Of a stretch of 32,775 bases of DNA, positions 1-8,051 are shown in pieces; positions within the stretch are counted from its first letter, which is position 1; every line of letters starts with the position of its first letter. The translations under genes and the position numbers were made by a program. This DNA is from Bacteroidaceae bacterium (GTDB lineage Bacteria; Bacteroidota; Bacteroidia; Bacteroidales; Bacteroidaceae). The notes under the pieces were generated by a model. It was not told where the DNA came from and ran no database searches. It saw only the letters and a program-made list of their open reading frames with translations. The DNA lies in contig JAFOCV010000037.1 of assembly GCA_017381015.1 (NCBI GenBank), positions 1 through 32,775 on the forward strand, given 5' to 3'.

Positions 1-183
1 GACACTTTTTTCTGAGCACCTCTGCAAAACATGACCAAAATCACTACGCTCTCATAAATTGGGGGGAGTTAAATCAGTGCTAATTTAATACCATCAACAG
101 GGGTTTATTATAAGAAAACAGTGGGCGAAGAGGGTCTTTAGAAGAATGACTCAATGTCATTCTGTGCCCTCTGAGGGTTAAAC

Positions 184-320
184 TCCCCACCTGAGACAGG
201 GGGAGTCCCACGAAGTGGGGAGGGGGTGGATAAACCGTTATTCGTGCTTTGTCCCCTTTACTGTCAGTTCTTATCCACCCCCTCCGTCACTTCGTTCCTC
301 GTCCCCCTGTCTCAGTGGGA
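184..320. repeat. Long imperfect inverted repeat (REP/MITE-like)
   Basis: The arm at 184-233 and the arm at 271-320 are near reverse complements. Both contain GAGACAGGGGGA at the outer end and GGAGGGGGTGGATAA at the inner end, with a 37-bp centre. No transposase frame or target duplication is visible. It resembles the G-rich palindromic intergenic elements common in Bacteroidales genomes. As RNA it would fold into one long stem of roughly 45 bp. Confidence 0.7.
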
Positions 321-630
321 CAGTTTGCTGGCGCGGTATTGTATTAATTTTCAGAGCCAGGCCACATCATGTTTCCATCTGTCGGCCATCGTGCGTAGCT
401 GCGAGTGGCCATCGTATGAAGAAATGTACTGTTAGCAAAGATAAATCATGTTTTATCATGTGAAATCTGTTGATAGAATAATCCTCGTCGTTCATCTGTA
501 CTCTGTAGATTCGCTCATCGCTCGTCGTTAATCGCTCTTGCAGGGGTGTAAGTAACTGAAAAACGGCAAAAGGAAGGAGAAAATGGTGGCAGCACAGAGA
601 GAAAATAAACCTAAAACAATTTCCAAACTC

Positions 631-739
631 TTTTGACAAGTCCCCTAGAGCAAAGGGAAGTAAAAAACGTTTTGACGAGCTCCCTAGAGCAAAGGGAGGT
701 AAAAAAACGTTTTAACAAGCTCCCTAGAGCAAAGGGAGG
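631..739. repeat. Three tandem ~40-bp units with hairpin core
   Basis: Units start at 631, 670 and 710 (periods 39 and 40). Each begins TTTTGACAAG or a close variant and carries CCCTAGAGCAAAGGG, a five-to-six-bp stem CTCCC/GGGAG with an A-rich loop. Units 1 and 2 end with an A-run followed by CG; unit 3 diverges after the stem. No frame spans them convincingly. Confidence 0.75.
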
Positions 740-792
740 CTTTCCCCAGAATTTGAAACACTAGTTTACCCAAAAAGTAACATATTCTAACA

Positions 793-827
793 GCAAGAGC
801 AGTGAGGCACATGCCCCACTGCTTTGC
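793..827 (-). terminator. Stem-loop downstream of the lemA/TPM genes
   Basis: GCAAGAGCAGTGAGGCA at 793-809 pairs almost fully with TGCCCCACTGCTTTGC at 812-827, leaving a very short loop. It lies about 70 bp after the stop codon of the TPM-domain gene. The U-tract on the minus strand is weak, so it may be an mRNA 3' stabilising stem rather than a strong intrinsic terminator. Confidence 0.5.
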
Positions 828-895
828 TTATGAAGATATGGTTGTTTATTTATCTTCTAGTTTGTAGTAATTGGAATCCTTGTAGTCAGGACTTT

Positions 896-1816
896 CTACC
901 ATCCTGATGTTGCTCCGCCACCACCAGAACGGCCTCCACCAAAGGAACCTCCCATGAAGCCTCCTCCGCCTCGGCTACCTCCTCGACCGCCTAGCATAGA
1001 GCCCATGAACATACCACCGGCCATACCGTCAAGATCGCCACTGTCATTAATATGCTCGCGATGAACGGTGTGTCCGCAGGCACTGCAAAGTAGGGTCTGC
1101 TTGATGCAAGTACGAGTGCGTGACAACTTGTGCGTACTCTGTGAAATGAGTTTCAAACTACCTGCCTTGTGACATCGGGGACAGGTGTGCTTCTGACGAT
1201 GTATCAACCAAATGGGAACTACTATCATACCCAAAATGAGAAGAAGGGTGAATATCAATTCTAGTCCAGAAATGTCCTCGCCTTGAGCATCGCTTACCTC
1301 CATAGAACCATCCAAAACGGCTACTACCGCCTTGACGCCCTCAAGCATACCCATATCGGTATTGCCTTCGCGGAAGTGGGGTATCATGTAACGCTCTTGG
1401 ATGCGCTTGCAGATGGCATCGGGCAGATGTCCTTCTAGGCCATAACCTGTGGTGAAACGTATCTTGCGCTGGTCTGCTACGTATAGTATGAGGAAGCCAT
1501 TGTTGGTCTCCTTGTTGCCAATGCCAAGATGTTTGAACAAGCTATGTGAGAATTCAAAAATATCCTCATGCCCAATACTGGGTAGCATCACTACTAGAGA
1601 CTGTATGCCAGTGCTATCCTCTAGCTGAGTGAGCATCCTATTAATCTCGGTAGTGGTAGATGCCGAAAGTATAGCAATAGGGTCGCTAACATGCAAGGTG
1701 CGATTAGTTGCATATACATTGGGGACAGTTTCTACACTATATGCCATCTCTCCCCTTGCTCCAAATGTGAGTATGGAACAAAGGGAGATGAGTAATATGC
1801 AAAGGTTTTTCTTCAT
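896..1816 (-). CDS. TPM-domain (YgcG-like) membrane protein with zinc ribbon
   Basis: A 306-residue protein. It has a signal peptide (about 1-23), then a TPM domain (about 40-170, including the FLILYVADQRKIRFTTGYGLE stretch at about 108-128), a membrane helix (186-205) and a cytosolic tail. The tail carries two CxxC pairs (C212/C215 and C244/C247), likely a zinc ribbon, and ends in a Gly/Arg/Ser-rich tract (275-306) typical of the YgcG family. TPM proteins are periplasmic-facing and are linked to photosystem II repair in plants; their bacterial role is not settled. The gene starts three bases after the lemA stop codon, so the two are almost certainly co-transcribed. LemA-TPM pairing recurs in many bacteria and suggests a joint envelope function. 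The exact biochemical role is unknown. Confidence 0.85.
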   Translation of the reverse strand: MKKNLCILLISLCSILTFGARGEMAYSVETVPNVYATNRTLHVSDPIAILSASTTTEINRMLTQLEDSTGIQSLVVMLPSIGHEDIFEFSHSLFKHLGIGNKETNNGFLILYVADQRKIRFTTGYGLEGHLPDAICKRIQERYMIPHFREGNTDMGMLEGVKAVVAVLDGSMEVSDAQGEDISGLELIFTLLLILGMIVVPIWLIHRQKHTCPRCHKAGSLKLISQSTHKLSRTRTCIKQTLLCSACGHTVHREHINDSGDLDGMAGGMFMGSMLGGRGGSRGGGGFMGGSFGGGRSGGGGATSGW

Positions 1817-1819
1817 TGC

Positions 1820-2401
1820 TTAGAATTGTACGCTAGGTGCTTGCTCTGTGCCGGTTTGTGCCTCGAAGTATGCACGCTTTTCAAAGCCAAAGAGGCTAGC
1901 TAGGATGTTCTTGGGGAAGCTACGCAAAGAAGTGTTGTACTGGCGAGAAGCATCGTTGTAGTCACGGCGTGCAACGCTGATACGATTCTCTGTGCCCTCT
2001 AGCTGTGCCTGCAACTCCTTGAAGTTCTCGTTGGCCTTGAGATCAGGATACTTCTCTACGGTAACTAGTAGCTTGCTTAGTGCAGAGCTCACAACATCTT
2101 GTGCCTTCTGGAAGTTAGCAATCTGCTCGGCACTCATGTTTGAGGGGTCGATGCTGACAGAGGTTGCCTTGGCGCGTGCCTCTACTACGGCCTGAAGGGT
2201 TTCGCTCTCGTGTGCGGCATAACCCTTGACGGTATTAACCAGGTTGGGGATCAGGTCGGCACGGCGCTGGTACTGGGTCTCGACATCTGCCCACTTGGTC
2301 TGTGCCTCCTCGTCCGAGCTAACTAGACTATTGTATCCGCTGATGCTCCAGATGGCCACTAGGCCTATTACTACTAGGGTGATGATTGTTGATTTCTTCA
2401 T
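1820..2401 (-). CDS. lemA: LemA family protein
   Basis: A 193-residue LemA protein, the usual family length. An N-terminal membrane helix (about 4-24) is followed by the conserved YNSLVSSDEEAQTKWADVET region and the QRRADLIPNLVNTVKGYA motif (about 45-62). The remainder is predicted to be a helical bundle. The family is membrane-anchored with a soluble helical domain, and its function is unresolved. It sits 40 bp after the GH123-type gene and three bases before the TPM-domain gene. The start chosen is the only ATG that keeps the whole membrane helix. Confidence 0.92.
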   Translation of the reverse strand: MKKSTIITLVVIGLVAIWSISGYNSLVSSDEEAQTKWADVETQYQRRADLIPNLVNTVKGYAAHESETLQAVVEARAKATSVSIDPSNMSAEQIANFQKAQDVVSSALSKLLVTVEKYPDLKANENFKELQAQLEGTENRISVARRDYNDASRQYNTSLRSFPKNILASLFGFEKRAYFEAQTGTEQAPSVQF

Positions 2402-2441
2402 AATTATATTTGCTTTTAGGGTTTGTTTTGTTTACTCGTAC

Positions 2442-4208
2442 TTACTCTGCCAATTCCTTTGACAACTTGTTGAGGAGGGTGATGGCATCATGCATGATAC
2501 CATTCCATGGCAAGGAGGTGTCGGTGAGCTTGAGAGAGGCTATCTCCTGGAGGGCTTCCTCCAAGGGTTGGAGCTTCTCTGGCTGATGAGCATATTTCTT
2601 GCGTAGAATCTTAACCTTCTCAAAGACCTCGATACCGTCTATGAGGCGCTCAAAACGCATGGTGGAGCGACCGTGTGAATATACATAGTATGTATCACCT
2701 GACGCTAGGGTGCGGAAACGTGAATCGTACTCGGGGCGTGCAGGCCATGAGTTGTAGGCCCAACGCAATTGTCCATCATAGTCCTTGGCAATGGCGTGCC
2801 AACTGAGTAGTTCTGATTCCCATGGCTGAGAATATGTAAAACCATTGGGGAAGAAGGTGCTACAACATACATAGAAGGTGGTGACAAAACCCTTGGCACG
2901 GCGCTCATCTATTTCCTCCTGGGTGAGATGCAACTGGCGCTGAGCCACACAACAATCTCGGACATTGGGGATACGACGATAGGAGGCATGATTGTCCGCC
3001 ATGGCAAAGCCTAGTTCGGGTGCATACTTGTTGATAAGTCCCACTACTATCTCCATCTCTGCGGCGGAGCGCTCGTCGGTGGCGATGTTGGTAATCTTGT
3101 CCCAACCCTTTTCGCGTAGATGCCTGATAAAGTCCTTCAGGAAGGCTGACCACATTTCCTCATAACGTGCACTCTTGGGAGATACGGACGACTTTTTGAA
3201 CGCATTGCCTTCGTACCAATTGAGTTGGTTGCTCCATGGAAGCATAGAGTAGCAATTGATTTGCTTGTTGATACCAATGCTCATCATTGTCTCCACATAG
3301 CGGTCAAAGATGGTGTAATCGAAGGTCCACTTGCCACTCTTGTCCTTCTTCCAGATTATCATATCCTCATAGTCATCAAATGTCTGTGAGCCCCAGGGGT
3401 CACGATTGAGGGTGGTGGTGATGACCTTCTGACCAGCCTGAGCCAATGGTAGCATCTGCTGCTTGATGGCCTCGAAGTGTTCGTCGCTCCACATATCCAA
3501 GTTGAGCATACGAGCCACGGCAGAGGGGTGCTGCCAGAGGTCGAGATGATAGGTCCATTGGGTATAGTTGGGTAGAGTCTGATTGATTACCTCCAACTCC
3601 AAAGGCATGGTAATCTTGCCAGCTCCCTTGCCGGTGATAACCACCTGTGTGGTGTACTTGCCTGGTTTGGCATCCTCGGGAATACGGATGCTTACCCATA
3701 CGGGGCGTACGGTCTGTGCCTCCATATTGAAGACCTCGAGGCTATCTATCATATCGGGCACTAGGATGAAGGGATGATGGGGACCACGCTCGCAACGGCA
3801 ATCGGACGATGCCTTGTCGGCAAGAGTGTATCTAACAAACTGAGCCTTGGCTATGTCTGCACTCATCTTGCCTGTTTCTGAAACAAAATCCTTTACCACA
3901 CACTTGATGTCCGTGGTCTCCTTGCCGGTGAACAATAGCAACTGGGCAGCCACACGTTCGCCACGCCATCCCTCAAGCTGTGCTACGGGAGTATTGGAGG
4001 GCATGGGGACCTCGCTACGAGAATAAAGCGAGTCGGCAGATACCCATTGAGCCTGCAACCGGCCTATCGTCTGCCATGCCTCCTGGCTTCGTCTGGAAAC
4101 GGGCACGGGGTCTTTGGCCTCGGTGTAGGTGTTGAACTTTTGTGCCTCGGAAGGCAAAGCAACACATGCCATGGCTACTATGGCCATTCTACGGATTGAC
4201 TTTTTCAT
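2442..4208 (-). CDS. Secreted GH123-type glycosidase (DUF4091)
   Basis: A 588-residue protein with a signal peptide ending near SEAQ (residue 23). An N-terminal beta-sandwich region (about 30-210) precedes a TIM-barrel-like catalytic region (about 215-585). The adjacent acid pair D378-E379 in NIATDERS matches the Asp-Glu dyad of GH123 beta-N-acetylgalactosaminidases, which use substrate-assisted catalysis to remove terminal beta-GalNAc. By family, it would act in the periplasm or at the cell surface on host or glycolipid glycans. Substrate specificity cannot be read from sequence. It lies 30 bp behind the EEP-SGNH fusion gene and 40 bp before lemA, so it probably belongs to the same transcription unit as the fusion. 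DUF4091 also contains members with no tested activity. Confidence 0.82.
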   Translation of the reverse strand: MKKSIRRMAIVAMACVALPSEAQKFNTYTEAKDPVPVSRRSQEAWQTIGRLQAQWVSADSLYSRSEVPMPSNTPVAQLEGWRGERVAAQLLLFTGKETTDIKCVVKDFVSETGKMSADIAKAQFVRYTLADKASSDCRCERGPHHPFILVPDMIDSLEVFNMEAQTVRPVWVSIRIPEDAKPGKYTTQVVITGKGAGKITMPLELEVINQTLPNYTQWTYHLDLWQHPSAVARMLNLDMWSDEHFEAIKQQMLPLAQAGQKVITTTLNRDPWGSQTFDDYEDMIIWKKDKSGKWTFDYTIFDRYVETMMSIGINKQINCYSMLPWSNQLNWYEGNAFKKSSVSPKSARYEEMWSAFLKDFIRHLREKGWDKITNIATDERSAAEMEIVVGLINKYAPELGFAMADNHASYRRIPNVRDCCVAQRQLHLTQEEIDERRAKGFVTTFYVCCSTFFPNGFTYSQPWESELLSWHAIAKDYDGQLRWAYNSWPARPEYDSRFRTLASGDTYYVYSHGRSTMRFERLIDGIEVFEKVKILRKKYAHQPEKLQPLEEALQEIASLKLTDTSLPWNGIMHDAITLLNKLSKELAE

Positions 4209-4238
4209 AATCGTTTATGATATTTGAGGACTTAATGT

Positions 4239-5735
4239 TTATTTCTTAGATTTAAGTACCTGACGGATTACCTTTTCCATGATGTAATAGCCCTCGAGGT
4301 TGGGGTGAACGGCGTCTTGCTGGTATTCCTTCTTGAGAGCCTGATTTTCGTCTACCATCTCGGAGAAATAGTCGGCATATCGGATGCCCTTCTTCTTGGC
4401 ATAGGCTTTGATTTTGGCATTAAGTTCGCTGATAGACTTGATCGCTCGCTCTCTATCTATCTCCCACGACCATGAATAGCGGTCTGCAGGCAATACAGAG
4501 CAGAGCACTACATCGATATCGTTGTAAAGAGCCAATTCTGTCATTGATACTATGTTCTCAAAGATATGCTCTATGCTGACATATCCCTGATTCATGGCAA
4601 TATCATTGGTGCCGGCAAGGATAACCACGGTATCAGGACGAAGATTGATAACGTCTGAACGGAAACGTGCCAGCATCTGGGCAGTAACCTGTCCGCTGAT
4701 ACCACGACAGACGTATCCCTCGTTCTGTTCGAAGAATTCCTTGTGAAAACGATACCAATTGTATGTGATAGAGTTGCCCATAAAGACCACCTTGGCCTTC
4801 TTCTGCTCCTGATTCTTCTTCTCGTAATTGCCATATTGTGCCCAATCCTGGGGAGCACGAAGGCGAGGCAATTCCAATGTGGCTGAGATGGGGAAATGAT
4901 CGGAAACATGGCGCACGATGTACTTATTCTCCTTGTCATCCTTGGACCAATAGAAAGGAGTGAGGATACCATAGCGGTGTACGGAGAATTGCTTGGAAAC
5001 GAAGATATGGTCGATACGATTGTCGGTCCAGTTCTGAACATCGAAACCATTATAACTACCATTCTCGGCCATGCGATGGCGAGCCTTGTGGAAGGTATCA
5101 AAGAGCTTGGCAGATTGTGTCAACTCGGCATACACATCGATGTGCTGATTGACATTGAAATCACCTGTGACCACAAATGGAGTATCGCCACACATCTCCT
5201 CTATCTTTTTCAACAGAAGGCGTGCGCTCTGCACTTGTGCCTCCACGCCCTTGTGGTCGAGATGAAGATTGAAGATGTAGAATTTCCACTTGGTGGTTTT
5301 GTCCTCCAGATATGCCCATGTACAGATGCGTGGCAAGGCTGCGTCCCATCCCTTAGAACCAACCATATCGGGAGTTTCGGAGAGCCAGAATGTGCCATGA
5401 TTGATACACCTTACACGGCTCTTCTTGTAGAAAATGGGGGCATACTCGCCCTTGGTAGCACCATCGTCACGACCAACACCAACGTAGTCATAATCCTTCA
5501 GTCCTTGGCGCAAATCCTGCAATTGAGCGTGCAAGACTTCTTGCATGGCCAGAACGTCCCACGATTCATAGTTGGCCAAGGATGTGATACGGGGCACTCT
5601 CTCGGACCATGCATTGCCCATCCTGGCATCACCCGAATTGGCATAGCGTATATTGTATCCACCCACGGAAATGCTTTGAGCAGCCACGCATAGCGCTACG
5701 GCCATGAGGGCAAGGAGGGAATAAATTCTTTTCAT
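4239..5735 (-). CDS. Secreted EEP-nuclease/phosphatase-like and SGNH/GDSL hydrolase fusion
   Basis: A single 498-residue frame with a signal peptide (1-20) and two enzymatic modules. Residues about 21-292 form an endonuclease/exonuclease/phosphatase fold, with N28 (GYNIR), E66 (MQEV), H158, D192/N194 (GDFN) and D279/H280 (SDHF). Residues about 313-498 form an SGNH hydrolase, with block I GNSIT (nucleophile S322), block II G345, block III GTND (375-378) and block V DAVHPN (D474, H477). All key residues of both modules are present, so neither looks dead. The first module could be a phosphodiesterase or nuclease; the second is likely an esterase acting on acyl or acetyl groups. The neighbouring GH123-type gene suggests extracellular glycan or lipid breakdown. 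The fusion itself is the unusual point. Confidence 0.88.
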   Translation of the reverse strand: MKRIYSLLALMAVALCVAAQSISVGGYNIRYANSGDARMGNAWSERVPRITSLANYESWDVLAMQEVLHAQLQDLRQGLKDYDYVGVGRDDGATKGEYAPIFYKKSRVRCINHGTFWLSETPDMVGSKGWDAALPRICTWAYLEDKTTKWKFYIFNLHLDHKGVEAQVQSARLLLKKIEEMCGDTPFVVTGDFNVNQHIDVYAELTQSAKLFDTFHKARHRMAENGSYNGFDVQNWTDNRIDHIFVSKQFSVHRYGILTPFYWSKDDKENKYIVRHVSDHFPISATLELPRLRAPQDWAQYGNYEKKNQEQKKAKVVFMGNSITYNWYRFHKEFFEQNEGYVCRGISGQVTAQMLARFRSDVINLRPDTVVILAGTNDIAMNQGYVSIEHIFENIVSMTELALYNDIDVVLCSVLPADRYSWSWEIDRERAIKSISELNAKIKAYAKKKGIRYADYFSEMVDENQALKKEYQQDAVHPNLEGYYIMEKVIRQVLKSKK

Positions 5736-5780
5736 CGGTATTAGTTTTATGCGTGAATAATTTGTTTCAAAAAAACGGAG

Positions 5781-5923
5781 TTCCGAAGCCTGGAAAATGA
5801 TTTTCCTTTGACCAAAAGTAATTTCCGAACGGTTGGAAATACAATTCCGAGGTCAAAAACACATTTCCGAACGATGGAAAATACAATTCCGAGGTCAAAA
5901 ACGCATTTCCGAACGATGGAAAA
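5781..5923. repeat. Four-unit 42-bp tandem palindromic repeat array
   Basis: TTCCGA cores start at 5781, 5823, 5865 and 5907, exactly 42 bp apart. Each unit carries a short palindrome, TTTCCGAACGATGGAAA or a variant, followed by an ATTCCGAGGTCAAAAAC-type tail. The last unit is cut short. The array ends 7 bp from the stop codon of the rsmI gene and about 45 bp before the EEP-SGNH start codon. The same family recurs at 28991-29089. Confidence 0.85.
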
Positions 5924-5930
5924 GCATCTC

Positions 5931-6641
5931 CTACTTACCTATTAGGAATATAGCAGGAATCTTGCCCAAGTCGGGCAACGAGGTTTGCTTCCACTCGCGA
6001 ATGGTCTTGGTGTGTATCCATTCATCGGGGGTGGTGATACCTGCTGCTATGCACATACGAGTATCAGGACGAAGATTGGCACAGAGAGTGTCGAACATCT
6101 TGCGATTGCGATAGGGAGTCTCTATGAAGAGTTGTGTCTGACCCTCTGACCATGCTCTGGATTCCAATTGTTTGATGCGCTTGGCACGGTCAGCATCCTG
6201 CACAGGCAGATAACCATTGAAGGCGAAACTCTGGCCCCCAAGGCCCGATGCCATCACGGCCATTATCATACTACAAGGACCCACGAGGGGTACTACCTTG
6301 ATGCCTCGCCTTTGGGCAATGGAAACGATATCGGCACCGGGGTCGGCCACGGCTGGGCATCCTGCCTCGCTGATGACTCCCACGGAATTACCCTTGGCCA
6401 AGGGAGCCAGGTATTCGGCAAAGTGTGAATTATCGGCATGCTTGCCCATCTCGAAGAAGGTGCAATCGTCTATGGGGAACTCTCTGTCCATACGACGAAG
6501 GAAACGGCGCGCCGTGCGTATTTCCTCCACGATAAAGTAACGAATCTCCCTGACCACCTGGGCATTGAAAGAAGGGAGTACATTCTCATGCGGAGTTTCA
6601 CCCAAAGTGACGGGTATGAGGTATAATGCGGCTTGTGACAT
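5931..6641 (-). CDS. rsmI: RsmI-type SAM-dependent methyltransferase
   Basis: A 236-residue tetrapyrrole-methylase-fold protein. SEAGCPAVADPG (91-102) is the family's SAM-binding motif, followed by VGPCSM (120-125) and FIETPYRNRKM (about 172-182), as in RsmI. RsmI methylates the 2'-O of C1402 in 16S rRNA, working at the ribosomal decoding centre. This version is shorter than E. coli RsmI (286 aa), lacking the C-terminal extension, as is usual in Bacteroidota. It follows rmuC by 51 bp and is probably the last gene of the mtaB operon. Another methylase of the same fold is possible but less likely. Confidence 0.8.
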   Translation of the reverse strand: MSQAALYLIPVTLGETPHENVLPSFNAQVVREIRYFIVEEIRTARRFLRRMDREFPIDDCTFFEMGKHADNSHFAEYLAPLAKGNSVGVISEAGCPAVADPGADIVSIAQRRGIKVVPLVGPCSMIMAVMASGLGGQSFAFNGYLPVQDADRAKRIKQLESRAWSEGQTQLFIETPYRNRKMFDTLCANLRPDTRMCIAAGITTPDEWIHTKTIREWKQTSLPDLGKIPAIFLIGK

Positions 6642-6692
6642 AGAAATATATTTTTCTGATTCTATTTCAATACTTGGTTTGAAGGAGATGAA

Positions 6693-8051
6693 CTATTGTT
6701 CTTCAAGAAAATTCTCTATCTGTGGAAGGGGGTTGGTGCTGCTTTGCTTGGCACCCAGTTTCTGCAGCTTGGCACATGTCTGCAAGATGCTTTGACCATT
6801 GGGTTGCAACTTCTTTTCGGCATCTTCATAAGCCGTCTGGGCATTATCCAAGGCCTTACCTATGGCTTGATAACGCCTCATGAATTGGCCCACACGGTCG
6901 AGCATCTCATTGGCCAGGGCATATACCTTCTCATGATTCTCGGCTTGTGCTATCTGCGTCCACGTCAAACTGATAATACGGAGAGCGGCAAAGAGTGTCT
7001 GTTCGTCGGCAATAAAGACATTCTTCTCCATAGCCTTGCGCCACATATTGGGTTGGGCATTCAGAGCTGTCCATAGAGCTCCGGTATGTGGCACGAACAT
7101 GATGACGTAATCCATGCATACCTTGGGCGAACATACAAATGAGGAATAATCCTTCTTGGACAATTCCATCACATGCTTTTGCAAGCTATCCACGTGAGCC
7201 TTCAAGTATTGCTGACGCTCTTCCTCGGTCTCGGCATTGACATAATCCATGAAAGCGGTGAGCGATACCTTGGAGTCGATGATGATTTCCCTCTTTTGGT
7301 CGAGATGCATGATTACATCTGGGCGAAGCATACTACCCTGCTCGTTCTTGAGCACTGAGCCCTTGGCATCGCGCATGGTAATCTGAGTATCGTAGTGTAC
7401 TCCATTGACCAAGCCATGAGCATCGAGCAGTTCGCACAAGACGGTTTCTCCCCAATCACCCTGTATCTTGCTACCATGCTTGAAGACACGCGCCAATTCC
7501 TCGGCACTGAGACGCGCCGCCTCGCTTTGCTTCATCAATTGCTCTATCTGCTGTTTCATAGCTGAAGAAAGTGCTGTGTGGCGCAAGTTGCTATCGTCCA
7601 TAGTGCGACGCATAGTTTCAAGGCTTTCCTTCAGGGGATTTACTATCTGTCCAATGTTTTGTGCACTGGTGGAGGAGAACTCCTGCTGACGTTGCTTGAG
7701 CATCTCGTCGGTGGTGGTTTTGAGTTCCAGAGTCACCTTCTGAAGCGTCTCCTGGAAACGTGCTTCCTGGGCTTCGAAGGTCTGACGTTGATTCTTTTCG
7801 GCTAAAGCCTGTGATTCTCTAAAGCTATTTTCCTGAGCCAAAAGAGCCTGACGATGATTCTCTTCGGCTTGTCTGACCAGTTCCTCTGCCCTCTGTCTCT
7901 CGGTTTGGCACTGGGCTTCCAGCACTTGTACTCGTGTGATTTGTGCATGCAATTCGGCCATGTGAACGGATTTCTGTTTGAAATACATCACTCCCACAAT
8001 AGCTGCCCCCAACAAAATGCCCAGGGGGAAAACAATCCATATACTCAACAT
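6693..8051 (-). CDS. rmuC: DNA recombination protein RmuC
   Basis: A 452-residue protein. It has an N-terminal membrane helix (about 3-24), a long Gln/Glu-rich coiled coil (about 28-175) and the RmuC domain (about 185-420). The domain contains KIQGDWGE, a DVIMHLD...IIIDSK pattern resembling a PD-(D/E)XK nuclease core, and a KKDY segment. In E. coli RmuC lowers recombination between short inverted repeats, and a nuclease role is inferred. Its first seven bases overlap the end of the MATE gene, indicating translational coupling. Confidence 0.92.
   Translation of the reverse strand: MLSIWIVFPLGILLGAAIVGVMYFKQKSVHMAELHAQITRVQVLEAQCQTERQRAEELVRQAEENHRQALLAQENSFRESQALAEKNQRQTFEAQEARFQETLQKVTLELKTTTDEMLKQRQQEFSSTSAQNIGQIVNPLKESLETMRRTMDDSNLRHTALSSAMKQQIEQLMKQSEAARLSAEELARVFKHGSKIQGDWGETVLCELLDAHGLVNGVHYDTQITMRDAKGSVLKNEQGSMLRPDVIMHLDQKREIIIDSKVSLTAFMDYVNAETEEERQQYLKAHVDSLQKHVMELSKKDYSSFVCSPKVCMDYVIMFVPHTGALWTALNAQPNMWRKAMEKNVFIADEQTLFAALRIISLTWTQIAQAENHEKVYALANEMLDRVGQFMRRYQAIGKALDNAQTAYEDAEKKLQPNGQSILQTCAKLQKLGAKQSSTNPLPQIENFLEEQ

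Larger units (their letters stand above)
1..895. other. Non-coding, repeat-rich intergenic region
   Basis: I find no convincing gene here. Short reading frames exist, but none has a recognisable domain, a composition like neighbouring genes or a ribosome-binding context. The stretch holds a small perfect hairpin (143-163, arms AGAATGAC/GTCATTCT), a long inverted repeat (184-320), three tandem 40-bp units (631-739) and a terminator-like stem (793-827). Since the window begins here, an upstream gene could end just outside it. Confidence 0.7.

Noticed and set aside
367-639. 90-residue minus-strand reading frame
   Set aside because: No recognisable domain, odd composition (Cys, Phe and His scattered), and it lies in a repeat-rich non-coding region.
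4896-5693. 265-residue plus-strand frame opposite the EEP-SGNH gene
   Set aside because: It is antisense to a gene with intact catalytic motifs; its sequence is low-information and shows no domain.
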